64,000 bases of DNA from Lutraria lutraria (Eukaryota > Mollusca > Bivalvia > Venerida > Mactridae), in contig OZ026839.1 of assembly GCA_964023205.1 (NCBI GenBank), forward strand, positions 18,196,386-18,260,385, given 5' to 3'. Under the pieces are notes generated by a model. It did not search any database, had not been told where the DNA came from, and was given only the letters and a program-made list of their open reading frames with translations. Positions 23,515 through 33,830 of the stretch are shown piece by piece; positions within the stretch are counted from its first letter, which is position 1; each line of letters begins with the position of its first letter. The position numbers and the translations under genes were made by a program.

Positions 23515-23940
23515 TTATGATTATTGAAGAAACGAAGGAGCTATAAAGCTATAATACTGTAAACAAGCTAAAATGTAGCAATTTTTCTAAGTAAAGGGCC
23601 CACAACTCTACAAATACTTATTCAATTCCACCTATAATCAAACTCATCAAAGACCTATAGGTTATAGTACACATTCACTGTAAATATATTTAGGATTGGT
23701 GAAGAATTGAAGGCGCTAGACTGTTAACAAGCTGAAATATAGCAAATTTTCTAAGTCAAGGGCCCGTAACTCTTAAAGTCTTCATCCAATTTTGCCTGTA
23801 TTTTTTCTCATTCAAGAGAATTAGGTCATACACATTTACTGAAAATATGATTAGGATTGAGGAAGAAATGAAGGCGCTAGAGTGAAAACAAGACAAACAT
23901 AGCAAATTTTCTAAGTCAAGGGCACATAAGGCCAAAAATA
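23515..23940 (+). repeat. Family A fragment
   Basis: About 2.5 diverged units (GAAGGAGCTATAAAGC, AAGGGCCCACAACTC, TAGGATTGGTGAAGAA) without the opening or closing hairpins. Confidence 0.75.
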
Positions 23941-24041
23941 AAATTATGTTTGTTTCCCCTTCCCGACCCATGCAAAAAAAGATTGGGTAGGTAGGTAGGT
24001 TAAATATTTTTTATTTCATTTCTTTTATTTGTGAATAAATA

Positions 24042-24257
24042 AACAAGAGGGCCAAGATGGCCCTATATCGCTCACATGACAATCATTGTGTACTCTTTAA
24101 AAAACATTGTTTTGAACCTGTGACCTAGTTTTTCACCCCAGATGACCCATGTTAGAACTTGTCCTACATATAAATAAGACAAACATTCTGACAAGGTTTG
24201 GTGAAGATCCAATCAAAACCATGAAAACTACAGCATAGACAAGGTTTTCCTAAGATT
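24042..24257 (+). repeat. Family C start joined to family B
   Basis: Opens AACAAGAGGGCCAAGATGGC as family C and runs through one unit to TTTGAACTTGTG. It then switches without a terminus into family B sequence (TCCACTAGACAATGCCACAC). The hybrid keeps a C-type left end and a B-type right end (27783-27892). Confidence 0.75.
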
Positions 24258-24315
24258 TGAACTTGTGTCCACTAGACAATGCCACACACCAAATATCTAA
24301 GCTCTATGCATTGTA

Positions 24316-24907
24316 CCCTGTGGAAAAACTCATGGACAAACCATGTTACAACCATGTTCAAACCAGGTTTTGTGACCAAGTTCTAGCCTTACTTTAGATA
24401 TGTTATGACCATTGATAAAATATGGTTTGACCACGAATGTCAATTGGAACCTAGCCATTTCAGAATAGAACATGGTCATAAATCACCTTGAAAAGACTTT
24501 GATATGGTACTGTTCAGTGGTATTTAATTGGATATGAAATGGCCATGGTTGATATCATTTCCAGAACATTCCCACATAATCATAGGTATTTGATGGTCAG
24601 ATCAGACTTTCATAAGTGATATGGCAATGACCTCAATGGTCTAACAATGTTACAGACAAGGTTTAATTAATGTCATTTTAGGGTTAAATTTCATGAATTG
24701 AAATGAACGGCATATGTCTGTCAAATGACCATGTATGATACATGGTTTGACCACGAATGTCAATTGGAACCTTGCCATAACAATGCCAAGACAAGTCCTT
24801 CAGACATGATATGACCATGATATTATGGAATTGATCTGGCAATGATAATAAATTGAAAAGACCTTGATATAGCAGTACAAAAGACCATGCATGAAATAGG
24901 ATAATAA
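24316..24907. mobile_element. 592-bp insertion in family B unit
   Basis: It interrupts CATTGTA|GTTTCTGACAAG. It contains many CATGG/CCATG words and a 36-bp duplicated block, GGTTTGACCACGAATGTCAA then TTGGAACC, at about 24431 and 24742. No terminal inverted repeats or coding frame seen, so the class is unknown. Confidence 0.5.
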
Positions 24908-24942
24908 GTTTCTGACAAGAAGATTTTTTAAATTTCTCTATA

Positions 24943-26003
24943 CAGTATGGTTCGGGTGATTTTTCTGGAAATCGTGTTTCCCCCGCGTTTTTTATGGGCA
25001 ATTTATCACCCGTAGCTGCGATTTTCTTCGCATCATCAATCTTGAAAAAAACGCGAATCACCGAAATGTCGCTATTCACGTTTTATGACTTCTTATCAGA
25101 CGGTAATCTCTGATCGCTAAGGATCAAGGTTATTCGCGAACGTCTAAAGCTGACTCTCAAGTAGCTAAAATGATATTTATTGTGAATCTTTCTTCTACTT
25201 TCGTTTTCTGTTGACCGTTAATTCATTTTCCGAAAACAGTCACATGGTAAGATAATTCAGGATTGAACACTTACTAAAGCCGTCGGCACGAGACCGACAG
25301 AACTCCAGGCATCTGATTAAATTCTGTTAAGTAGGAAATCCCAATCTTGAAGTAAATATGTAAAAAAACGGCGAATATGCTAAGCGAATATGTGAACTGT
25401 GAAGCCATGTTTTGCATATGCAGCGTTACGTACAGGGGGAGATTCATATGTCTATTTTTAGTGTTTTATTTATCGAGTACCAGGGCGAAAATCATTATTT
25501 AGACCGAGTCGCAGTCTCTCATTTTACCTATGTAGCTCGGTGCTCTAATCTATAAAACCAGTCCATTGTTTACATGTAATATTATTTCGCGCAATAATAT
25601 ACGAAAGCTGACAGATTAATTAAAGCTCATCAACTACTATTAAGTTCTCAACATTCATTGATTATAATTTATGTCAACGCTAATTTTTCACACATATCAG
25701 GTAACAATTTGTTCACAAAAGCACTATTAAATAATGTGTGAATAAACACTGTTATTGACAAGAAATTTTAAGTTTTGAGTAAACTGAAGAGGCGACATCG
25801 CGTCTCACCGGGTTGAGCGATCGTCGCCGCAATCCACCGCGAATTATTGCCCTTCATTGGTGACGGTCACTGTCGATCATCGTCGCTCTGAACGCGACAG
25901 CCAAAATTCAAATCGCCGCGTTAAAGCAATCTACCTGTGGCTTAGCGCGATTTAAATTTCGCGGCGATTCGCAATTTTCGGACAAATCACCCGAACCGTA
26001 CTG
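24943..26003 (+). mobile_element. Complete 1061-bp TA-flanked non-autonomous DNA transposon
   Basis: TIRs CAGTATGGTTCGGGTGATTT at the left and the inverse AAATCACCCGAACCGTACTG at the right, each flanked by TA. Removing the element and one TA restores the family B host word CTATATAAG. The TA duplication and CAGT start fit the Tc1/mariner group, which is inference because no transposase is encoded. A minus-strand open frame of 131 codons (24684-25079) crosses the element boundary and is not a gene. Related copies are at 22218-22797 and 38390-40499. Confidence 0.85.
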
Positions 26004-26462
26004 TATAAGACTAAAATCAAGTGACCCCTGGGGCGGGGCCAATTTTGACCCTAGGACAACAATTTGAACAAACTTGGTAGAGGTCCACTAGACAATGCTG
26101 TACACCAAATATCTAAGCTCTAGGCATTGTATTTTTTGACAAGAAGATTTTTAAAATTTTCCTATATAAGTCTATATAAAATCAAGTGACCCCTGGGGCG
26201 GGGCCAATTTTGACCCTAGGGCAATAATTTGAACAAACTTGGTAGAGGTCCACTAGACAATGCTACACACGAAATATCTAAGCTCTAGGCCCTGTGATTT
26301 TGGACAAGAAGATTTTTAAATTTTTTCCTATTGGTTGCCATGGCAACCAGAGTTTTTAATGAAATTAAATTTTTTAACAACTTTGGTAGAGCTTCATGCA
26401 AGGAACATCCATGTAAAGTTTCGTTGAAATTGGCCAACTGGTTAAGAAGATGTTGTTTAAAG

Positions 26463-27782
26463 CTAGGCTGGCGCTAGCCGATCGCCAAATCGCTATTGGC
26501 GAGTCAAAGTCAAATCTGGCGAGTTAAAATTCTTAAATGGGCAATAAAAATTGCCAGACAATTTGCTATCTGGCGATTCTAACAAGCCTTGATAATCTCA
26601 AATACGCACTTTTACACTGCAGACAGCAGTAATATGTGTGACAAACGATGCATGTCGATTGTTTACTGTCAACATCAATTTTAATTGCCCCAGACAGTCA
26701 TTCATAGTGCAGATGACTCTTCTATCAAAACAACCGCGAGTGCATCATCAGTGGTAATGAATAAAGTCCGTACCATACCGGTACTGTCCGGGTTGTATTT
26801 TCCGAAAATTGCTTAGCACTTTACTGAATAATCTCGAGTTTTGTAAGTTTTTATTGACAATTTACTACAAAAGTACAATGTCATGTTGAATTTAGCAGTA
26901 TGACCAACAAAATATCAAATACTTGTTAATTTTCAAGCATGGTTGTTAAACTTATACTTCTGTGAAGTATACAAATTTCGGACAACAATTTTCGGATAAC
27001 AGCACGTAAGCACACATCATTTATTGGGTAAATTATGTAAACCTGTTCTATTTGTTCAATGTGGTATATTATCTTGATATATGATAATATGGCACATATT
27101 TATGATGAAATCATCATTTGCCAGGACAGCAGTGTTACTGTTGGTCTTATGAAAAAAAAAGAGTAAAGGTGTAAGAACCAAAAAATTGAAGTTACCATCT
27201 GCAATTTTGTGAAAGAGATTCATCTCCTTTTCGTACCAAACAACAAACAACTCACAATTAATTGATAGTCATGTTGATATGCTTTTGGGTGTATAGATTT
27301 ATTTCAAGACAAAATCTGAGTGATAAAGTGTGATTTGAACTCATGCCTAGATAGACTATGCATCTAGATAATATTAATTATTTTGCTGTTGTTTAAGTAT
27401 GTCAAAGACCAATGTCTGAAAAAGTACAAATAAAAACAACATCTAAATAGTTCCAGCATGTCAAAACATAAATAACCCAAATGACTACATTGCCCTAATG
27501 TCCAGAGAAGGCCATGGACAGTGTCAGTGCAGTAACAGGCACATAAAGCCTTATTTCATAGTAATTGAACTGGCCTAATAATTAGCCCATGTGGCCTGAT
27601 TTGATAAATGCAGAGTTCTGAGAAAACTAATACTAGCTGTATATACTAATAAGTCTTGGTTGACATGCCAAACATTTTGTTTTTGGTTAATTAAATGCTG
27701 ATCTGGCTATTAAGAAATCCGGGTTAATAGCCAGACGATTAAATGTCTGGCTACCAAGAATTTTTGGCTAGCGCTAGCCTAG
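26463..27782. mobile_element. 1320-bp element with 17-bp TIRs and TAAAG flanks
   Basis: Left end CTAGGCTGGCGCTAGCC, right end the inverse of CTAGGCTAGCGCTAGCC (16 of 17 match). Both sides carry TAAAG (26458-26462 and 27783-27787). Host family B reads TTGTTTAAAGCAATTG once one copy is removed. Subterminal zones share CTGGCGA/CTGGCTA words in inverted order. No coding frame of note (longest 64 codons). The five-base duplication is unusual and I do not assign a superfamily. Confidence 0.8.
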
Positions 27783-27898
27783 TAAAGCAATTGTTGATGC
27801 ACGCACACAGACACGTCCACACACACAGACGACAGACATCAGGCAATCACAAAAGCTCAGCATGAGCACTTTGTGCTCTGGTGAGCTAACAAGCTTAC

Positions 27899-27936
27899 AG
27901 TCAGTCCCCTGCCAGCACATATCATTGGAATGTTAG
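27899..27936 (-). CDS. Weak exon candidate, minus strand
   Basis: 38 nt between an ACATCAG acceptor and an ACT|GTAAGC donor, reading NIPMICAGRGLT after two leftover bases and ending in phase 0. Its donor lies about 10 bases from the end of a family B array. It is short and its start phase does not match the exon at 28542-28625, so it may be chance. Confidence 0.3.
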
Positions 27937-27959
27937 CTGATGTTTATACAGCACCAGCT

Positions 27960-28375
27960 ATCTAGATTTTTTAATGATAATTTTGTCTAAATGAGGGAGC
28001 CAGCTCAAGTTATCATCTGGAAACCAAATTTCAGTTACCTAAATATTAGACCTATTGACCCAAATGCAATCCCACTCTAGGTTATTCCCTAAGCTATCCA
28101 TACACCAACCTTCATTGAAATCCATCACCCTAAACTGAAGTTATCATCCGGAAACCAAATTTCTATTTTTAGTAACAGTGACCTAGATATTTGACCTATT
28201 GATCCCAAATGCAATCCCACTCTAGGTAATCCCCTAAGCTATCCATATACCAACTTTCATTGAAATCCATCATCCCTTACTGAAGTTATCATCTGGAAAC
28301 CACTTCGGACAGACACAGACGGACGGACATCGACAAAAACTATAGTCCCCTCCGGTACGGCAGGGGACTAATAAA
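27960..28375 (+). repeat. Family I array with closing hairpin
   Basis: Two to three ~140-bp units (AGTTATCATCTGGAAACCA, TATTGACCCAAATGCAATCC, CACTCTAGGTTATTCCC). Then the tail ACAGACGGACGGACATCGAC and the hairpin TAGTCCCCTCCGG...CAGGGGACTAATAAA (28343-28370). Distantly similar in wording to family F. Confidence 0.75.
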
Positions 28376-28428
28376 AGTGGAAATGAATTAAGCAAGAAAA
28401 TGTGTCTAGCAGTATAGTACATACTAAC

Positions 28429-28443
28429 CACAGCATTATGTTC
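28429..28443 (-). CDS. Possible 15-nt microexon
   Basis: Minus strand, TATGAG acceptor with a long T-rich tract, then GAACATAATGCTGTG (EHNAV), then a GTTAGT donor. Phase 0 at both ends fits the exon at 28542-28625. Length alone makes this uncertain. Confidence 0.2.
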
Positions 28444-28541
28444 CTCATACAAATCAAACAGAAACAATTAAAATACCGCCTATATGAATACATGTAGATA
28501 GTAAAGTCAAACACAATGACAAAGTCAAGTACAGTACTTAC

Positions 28542-28625
28542 ATATCCATACATGTAGAACTTCCAACTCACATTATCAATGAATTGTATGAGTTCAACAA
28601 ACATGAAATAGACCACTTGCCATTC
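28542..28625 (-). CDS. Candidate internal exon of unidentified minus-strand gene
   Basis: 84 nt, 28 codons, phase 0 at both ends. It lies between a GTAAGTAG acceptor and a TAT|GTAAGT donor, the strongest donor of the set. It reads EWQVVYFMFVELIQF followed by IDNVSWKFYMYGY. The rich aromatic and hydrophobic content suggests a buried helix or membrane-associated segment. Both other frames have stops. It fits in phase after the exon at 32580-32609. Family not recognised. Confidence 0.65.
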
Positions 28626-28885
28626 CTACTTACAAATGGGCATTAAAAATTATAACAGCATCATAATTATAAATATTCAGTCCTATAAAGATGATACCAT
28701 TGATATAAGGTATGACCTGGTAACTGTAATACCACAACTTAAGACTATTGATATGATAGTGCACCAAGCCACACCTATCAGTGACCAGGATGACCAGTTC
28801 TAGTACCCACCTTACATTGCTCATTTCTAGTACACACCTTTTATTGAACAGTTATAGTACACACCTTTTATTGACGCAGGTCAAA
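28626..28885 (+). repeat. Short tandem repeat CAGTTCTAGTACACACCTTT
   Basis: From about 28795 to 28880 a ~30-bp unit (CAGTTCTAGTACACACC, TTTTATTGA) occurs three times. The same unit resumes at 31138, on the far side of the element at 28886-31133, consistent with an insertion into it. The rest of the interval is unremarkable. Confidence 0.6.
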
Positions 28886-31133
28886 TACTGTACACGTCTT
28901 AATATTGGCGCCCGTTTTATTTTGGTGATATTGGCAGTCAGCATCAGACCCGCCAAATCTAGACCGCGCCAATATAAAACCATGCCAATAATGAACACCG
29001 CTTATTATTTTGTCAAAGAAAATTATTGTAATTTTTGTTATCAAAAGGTGTAACTAACACTTTTTCATGTAGCTATTACTTTGTTTAGTATGTTTGTACA
29101 TGTATTATTACTACTTTTATCAGCTAAAGTACATGCATTACGTTTATTGCCTTAGGGTAAATCTTGATTAAACAAGGTAAAATCTAAACGATTCAAACAA
29201 TACTTATTTGTCACACCATATAAAACTTATATCGTCGGCACGTATGGAAAGACTAAACGAACCTGATACAAGAAACGCGGCAGTGCCACGAAACCAGGTT
29301 TTCCAAGGCTTTAATACCACAGTACTCTAGAATTCTTCAGTGGTTCAGTTTCCAGTGCTACTAATAAGTTAACATAGACCTTTAACCTACTGGCATAGAA
29401 TGCAATCCCAAGCTTGGTTTCTATGTAAGCTACCTCCACACTTCATCGCAATGTCTAAATCCTTAATTAAGTTATTCACCGGAAACTGATTTTCTATTTT
29501 TAGAAACAGTGACCATGACCAAACTGACCCCAAATACAATTCCAAGCTAAGCTTTCATGCAAGGTGTTAAATACCAAGTTGAGTCAAGATTAGTCATTCA
29601 AAACTTAAGTAATTGACTGGAAACTGATTGATTTCTATATTTAGTAACAGTGACATTGACCCTACTGGCTCTCAATTCCATACAAAAGCATGGACTGGGT
29701 GTAAGCTACCAACACACAAAATTGCATCGCAATATCTCAATCCTTACTTAAGTTATTGAGCAGAAACTGATTTTCTATTTATGGTAACAGTGACCTTGAC
29801 CTTACTGAACCTAGATGCAATTCAAAAGCATGGACTGCATGTAAGCTACCTACACACAAAATTTCATCGCAATATCTTAATCCTTGATTAAGTTATTTAC
29901 TGAAAGCTGATTTTCTATTTTTAGTACAGTGACCTTGACCCCACAGACCCCAAATACAATCCCAAGCTAGGTTTTGATTCAAGGATGCTAAATACCAAGT
30001 TTAGTCAACATTGGTCATTCCAAACTTAAGTTATTGACCGGACACTGATTTTCTATTTTTAGTAACAGTGACCTTGACCCCACGAACCCCAAATACAATC
30101 CCAGGCTAGATTTTCATTCAAGGATGCTAAATACCAAAATTTAGTCAACATTGGTCATTCCAAACTTAAGTTATTGACCGGACAATGATTTTCTATTTTA
30201 AGTAACAGTGACCTTGACCCCACGAACCCCAAATACAATCCCAGGCTAGATTTTCATTCAAGGATCCTACATACCAAGTTTGGTCAAGATTGGTCAATCA
30301 GAACTTAAATTATTGACCGGACACTGATTTTCTATTTTTAGTAACAGTGACCTTGACCGTGATCCCACAGACCCCAAATACAATCCCAGGCTAGATTTTC
30401 ATTCAAGGATCCTACATACCAAGTTTGGTCAAGATTGGTCAATCAGAACTTAAGTTATTGACCGGACACCGCCTGTTTGACGTCCGATTACCCGCCCGCG
30501 CGCCATGCCGCCTGCCCGCCATTTTCGGCATTCTAATAACCAGGTTTCACTTTGTGAAAACCTGGTTAATAATAACAATATGTGTCAATTTAAGATAAAT
30601 TATCGAAGCAAATAATCACTTATAGCCATTGTGTTAACTCGTGTTCGATCCCAACTAATTACTAACACTTTGGTTTTCATGTATCTTATTCTTGCGGTTT
30701 ATACATTCCTCACTTGATACGATAGTAGTTATGAAGATATTTAGTAAAATAGTCTAATTATTCCCCTTGAAAATGGTGGAAACTTTTATTCTTAAGTTTT
30801 TAATTTTGGCGCTGAAGAAGACAGGACATGTTATTATTTTGGCGGTTGGATATGAAACTGCCAAATATAGAACCCGCCAATTCATGAATATCTTAAAAAC
30901 GCCAAATTTTGCACCCTCAGAATTAAAGACGCATACAGTATCTGTGACAGACCATGGAAAATATTTTCATGTGTAAGACACATATACATTTTTAGCAAAG
31001 ATATATGACCAAAGAAATGACGAGAAAATATTCTTTTTTCTCATAAACAAAAAGATGCGATAGTTCAAAAAGTGCGATAGTTAAAAAATTTCAAACATTC
31101 CTGTGGCATTTTGAACTATCGCGATTCAACTGT
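28886..31133. mobile_element. Decayed DNA-element remnant(s) enclosing a family F array
   Basis: Left end TACTGTACACGTCTTAATAT with GGCGCCC and CGCCAAATC words. An inverted partner, TACTGTATGCGTCTTTAAT read in reverse, lies near 30925-30945. A second end-like GCGATTCAACTGTA sits at about 31120-31133. Probably one or two non-autonomous elements; boundaries are approximate. The family F array at 29289-30575 is nested inside. Confidence 0.4.
29289..30575 (+). repeat. Family F array with AACCAGG termini
   Basis: Opens AAACCAGGTTTTCC and carries eight ~140-bp units (GTAACAGTGACCTTGACCCC, CAAATACAATCCCAAGCTAG, GGTCATTCCAAACTTAAG, TTATTGACCGGACACTGATT). It closes with GCCCGCGCGCCATGCCGCC and the hairpin AACCAGGTTTCACTTTGTG with AAAACCTGGTTAATAATAA. 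Same plan as families A-D: tandem ~150-bp core, GC-rich tail, terminal hairpin. Confidence 0.85.
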
Positions 31134-31179
31134 ATATTGACCAGTTCTAGTAAACACCCTTTATTGACCAGTTCTAGCA

Positions 31180-32046
31180 CACACATATCCTGAGACTGTG
31201 TTACAAACAAAAATGTGTTACAAACAAAAGGTAAGGCATTAGGACCATATATCCTGGGACTTTGTTACAAACAAAAGGTAAGACATTAGGACTACATATC
31301 CTGAGACTGTGTTACATTTAACCAATTGTAAGACAAGGACTACATATCCTGAGACTGTGTTACATTTAACCAATTGTAAGACAAGGACTACATATCCTGA
31401 GACTGTGTTACATTTAACCAAATGTAAGACAAGGACTACATATCCTGAGACTGTGTTACATTTAACCAAATGTAAGACAAGGACTACATATCCTGAGACT
31501 GTGTTACATTTAACCAATTGTAAGACAAGGACTACATATCCTGAGACTGTGTTACATTTAACAAAATGTAAAACATTAGGACTACATATCCTGAGACTGT
31601 GTTACATTTAACCAATTGTAAGACAAGGACTACATATCCTGAGACTGTGTTAGATTTAACCAAATGTAAGACAAGAACTACATATCCTGAGACTGTGTTA
31701 CATTTAACGAAATGTAAGACAAGAACTACATATCCTGAGACTGTGTTACATTTAACCAAATGTAAGACAAGAACTACATATCCTGAGACTGTGTTACATT
31801 TAACCAAATGTAAGACAAGAACTACATATCCTGAGACTGTGTTACATTTAACCAAATGTAAGACAAGAACTACATATCCTGAGACTGTGTTACATTTAAC
31901 CAATTGTAAGACAAGGACTACATATCCTGAGACTGTGTTACATTTAACCAAATGTAAGACAAGGACTACATATCCTGAGACTGTGTTACATTTAACCAAA
32001 TGTAAGACAAGGACTACATATCCTGAGACTTTGTTACAAACCAAAG
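31180..32046 (+). repeat. 48-bp tandem satellite, about 16 units
   Basis: Unit ACTACATATCCTGAGACTGT, then GTTACATTTAACCAAWTG and TAAGACAAGG. The regular part starts at 31291; edge units at 31180-31290 and about 32030 carry TTACAAACAAAAG variants. One unit near 31560-31580 is 51 bp. Because 48 is divisible by three, frames stay open on both strands (LHLTKCKTRTTYPETV on +, KCNTVSGYVVLVLHLV on -). No start context, splice site or non-repeat extension supports translation. Confidence 0.95.
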
Positions 32047-32579
32047 TAACCTAATGGAGGGTAATGCTTATCTGATAGAAAACATATGTTTACACCACCA
32101 TCATCAAATTGAGTTAATTATACAATTATCCTCAATGGTAACTTACAACAATCAGGTAATATTCTAGTATTGCACCAAAGTCTTTTGTGTTCAACAACTA
32201 TAATACAAAAATAAGCTGTACACCTAGTCATATAAAACCTTAGTTCTGGGAATTGTTCTTTTTTATTTCATCCTGTTGACCACTTCAGTTCTGAAATTGT
32301 CCTCATTGTAAGTCAACAGCTTAAGATGCTTCTTTGTGTGTGTGTACTGAAGCAGATCATTTCAGTGGTTTATGGAACCCTTCAGAGTTAATCCAAAGCA
32401 TTACAAGGAAAATGTTGAAATTACCGGTAGTCAGAAACATCAGCAATATATTAGACACCTTTCACCTGTTGAAGGTATATTTTAGGTCATGTTGATAGAC
32501 TAAAGTATAACTCATCGCACTGTACACATTTTATGGAAATTTCTAGGAAAACAAACAAGACTAAAACTTAGTTGTTTAC
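32047..32579. other. Probable intron
   Basis: AT-rich unique sequence with a short TGTGTGTGTG run near 32335. No feature recognised. Confidence 0.4.
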
Positions 32580-32609
32580 CTGTTGCTGTTCAAGAACATC
32601 TGATATAAA
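32580..32609 (-). CDS. Candidate short exon of unidentified minus-strand gene
   Basis: 30 nt between an ATTGTCAG acceptor and a CAACAG|GTAAAC donor. It reads FISDVLEQQQ in phase 0. It would follow the exon at 32678-32726 across a 68-bp intron, joining IPEAG to FISDV in frame. That intron is short. The alternative is one longer continuous frame across the whole interval (VSHLLTLRLVFYE...), which looks less natural. Confidence 0.45.
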
Positions 32610-32677
32610 CTGACAATAAACTGCAACTTAATGCATACCTCATAAAAGACCAACCTAAGAGTTAACAAATGACTCAC

Positions 32678-32726
32678 TCCAGCCTCTGGTATATACTGGA
32701 TAACAAATCTACATTCATTCAGGAAT
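32678..32726 (-). CDS. Candidate internal exon of unidentified minus-strand gene
   Basis: 49 nt ending at GCTGGA|GTGAGT on the minus strand, reading FLNECRFVIQYIPEAG after one leftover base if the acceptor is GTTGAAAG. The frame remains open upstream to about 32793 (LSTYCTFVLLVHSVIFVCGF VERFL). A longer exon starting at TATTAG in phase 0 is therefore possible and would join exon 36969-37331 in phase. The longer version would add a strongly hydrophobic stretch. Family not recognised. Confidence 0.5.
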
Positions 32727-32847
32727 CTTTCAACAAATCCACACACAAAGATAACAGAGTGGACCAGCAGTACAAATGTACAATATGTAGACAACTAATA
32801 CTCAGAGTCTACACAAGCCACATACATTTGTAAAACACTTAATATAA

Positions 32848-32945
32848 GAACAAGAGGGCCATGATTGCCTTATATCGCTCACCAGGAAAAAAGACTGAGA
32901 GAAAAACATCATGAGCCAATGTAAAATCAGTCTATAGAAGTTACT
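32848..32945 (+). repeat. Family B 5' fragment
   Basis: GAACAAGAGGGCCATGATTG and CTTATATCGCTCACCAGG, then TGAGCCAATGTAAAATCAG, after which similarity stops. Only the opening module is present. Confidence 0.75.
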
Positions 32946-33186
32946 CCCCTTTGTTAAATTCTACTTTCTGTTTCACACATACGTCAGGAGCGATGAAATT
33001 TCAGCAATAATTTAATGCACTTGGCTTATTTACAGATCAAGCTTAAATACCATTTTCTTCCACTCAATAATTTTATATATCCCCGGACTTATTAGCTAAG
33101 ACTTATGGCCAAGTATATATATATATATACGGTAGTTTGTTGTGCACAAATTTGAACATGAGCACAGGATTTTTTTTTTTCAACCG
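32946..33186. other. No gene; TA microsatellite
   Basis: Holds a TATATATATATATATA run at about 33114-33130 and a poly-T at 33170-33180. Confidence 0.5.
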
Positions 33187-33830
33187 ACAAGCTAAAATAT
33201 AGCAAATTTTCAAAGTCAAGGGCCCATAACTCTTGAAGTTCTGGTCTGATTCCGCCCATAATTGAATTTGTACAAGATCTTTTGGTTATACACATTTAGA
33301 AATACAAATTTTCTAAGTCAAGGGCCCATAACTCTAGACGTTATGGTCCGATTTTGCCCATAATCGAACTTATCCGAGGCATTGTGGCTATATACATTAT
33401 ATCACAATTGGTTAAGAGCTGTGGACACTAGAGTGTAAACAAACTAATTGTGGCCGGACGCCGGACGATGGACGCCGGACATTCATCGATCCTAAAAGTG
33501 CACCTAGGCCTTGTGGTTTTGGACAAGAAGATTTTTTTAAATTTTCCTATATAAGCCTATATAAATCAAGTGAACCCTGGGGCGGGGAGAGGTCAGCTAG
33601 ACAATGCTACATACCAAATATCTTAGCTCTAGGTCTTGTGGTTTCGGACAAGAACACTTTTAAAATTTTCCCTTCATAAATTAGAGTAAACCCGGGGCGG
33701 GGCCAATTTTGACCCCAGACATAATTTGAACACACTTGTTAGAGGTTCATTAGAAAATGCTACATACAAAATATCTAAAGCTCTAGGCTTGATGGTTTCG
33801 CACCAGAAAATTTTTAAAAAATTTCCTATA
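33187..33830 (+). repeat. Hybrid of family A tail and family B fragment
   Basis: Family A units with the closing GGCCGGACGCCGGACGATGG tail run to CGATCCTAAAAGTGCACCTA. They switch directly into family B (GGCCTTGTGGTTTTGGACAA) at about 33508. Family B continues to CCTATA at 33830, where a Tigger-like element begins. Confidence 0.75.

Larger units (their letters stand above)
24258..27892 (+). repeat. Family B array carrying three insertions
   Basis: Family B units occupy about 24258-24315, 24908-24942, 26004-26462 and 27783-27892. They are separated by a 592-bp insert, the CAGTAYGGTTCGG element and the TAAAG-flanked element. Host sequence can be read straight through the last two insertions after removing one target-site copy, so they postdate the array. 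It ends GCTCAGCATGAGCACTTTGT, then GGTGAGCTAAC. Confidence 0.8.

Noticed and set aside
24684..25079. 131-codon minus-strand frame
   Set aside because: It crosses the boundary between a 592-bp insert, family B and the TA-flanked element, so it is assembled from unrelated pieces.
31180..32046. CRISPR array
   Set aside because: Whole 48-bp units repeat without unique spacers, and the surroundings are eukaryotic.
31239..32054. Long repeat-encoded open frames on both strands (LHLTKCKTRTTYPETV / KCNTVSGYVVLVLHLV)
   Set aside because: They are a consequence of a 48-bp unit in frame with itself; both strands are equally open and no start or splice context exists.
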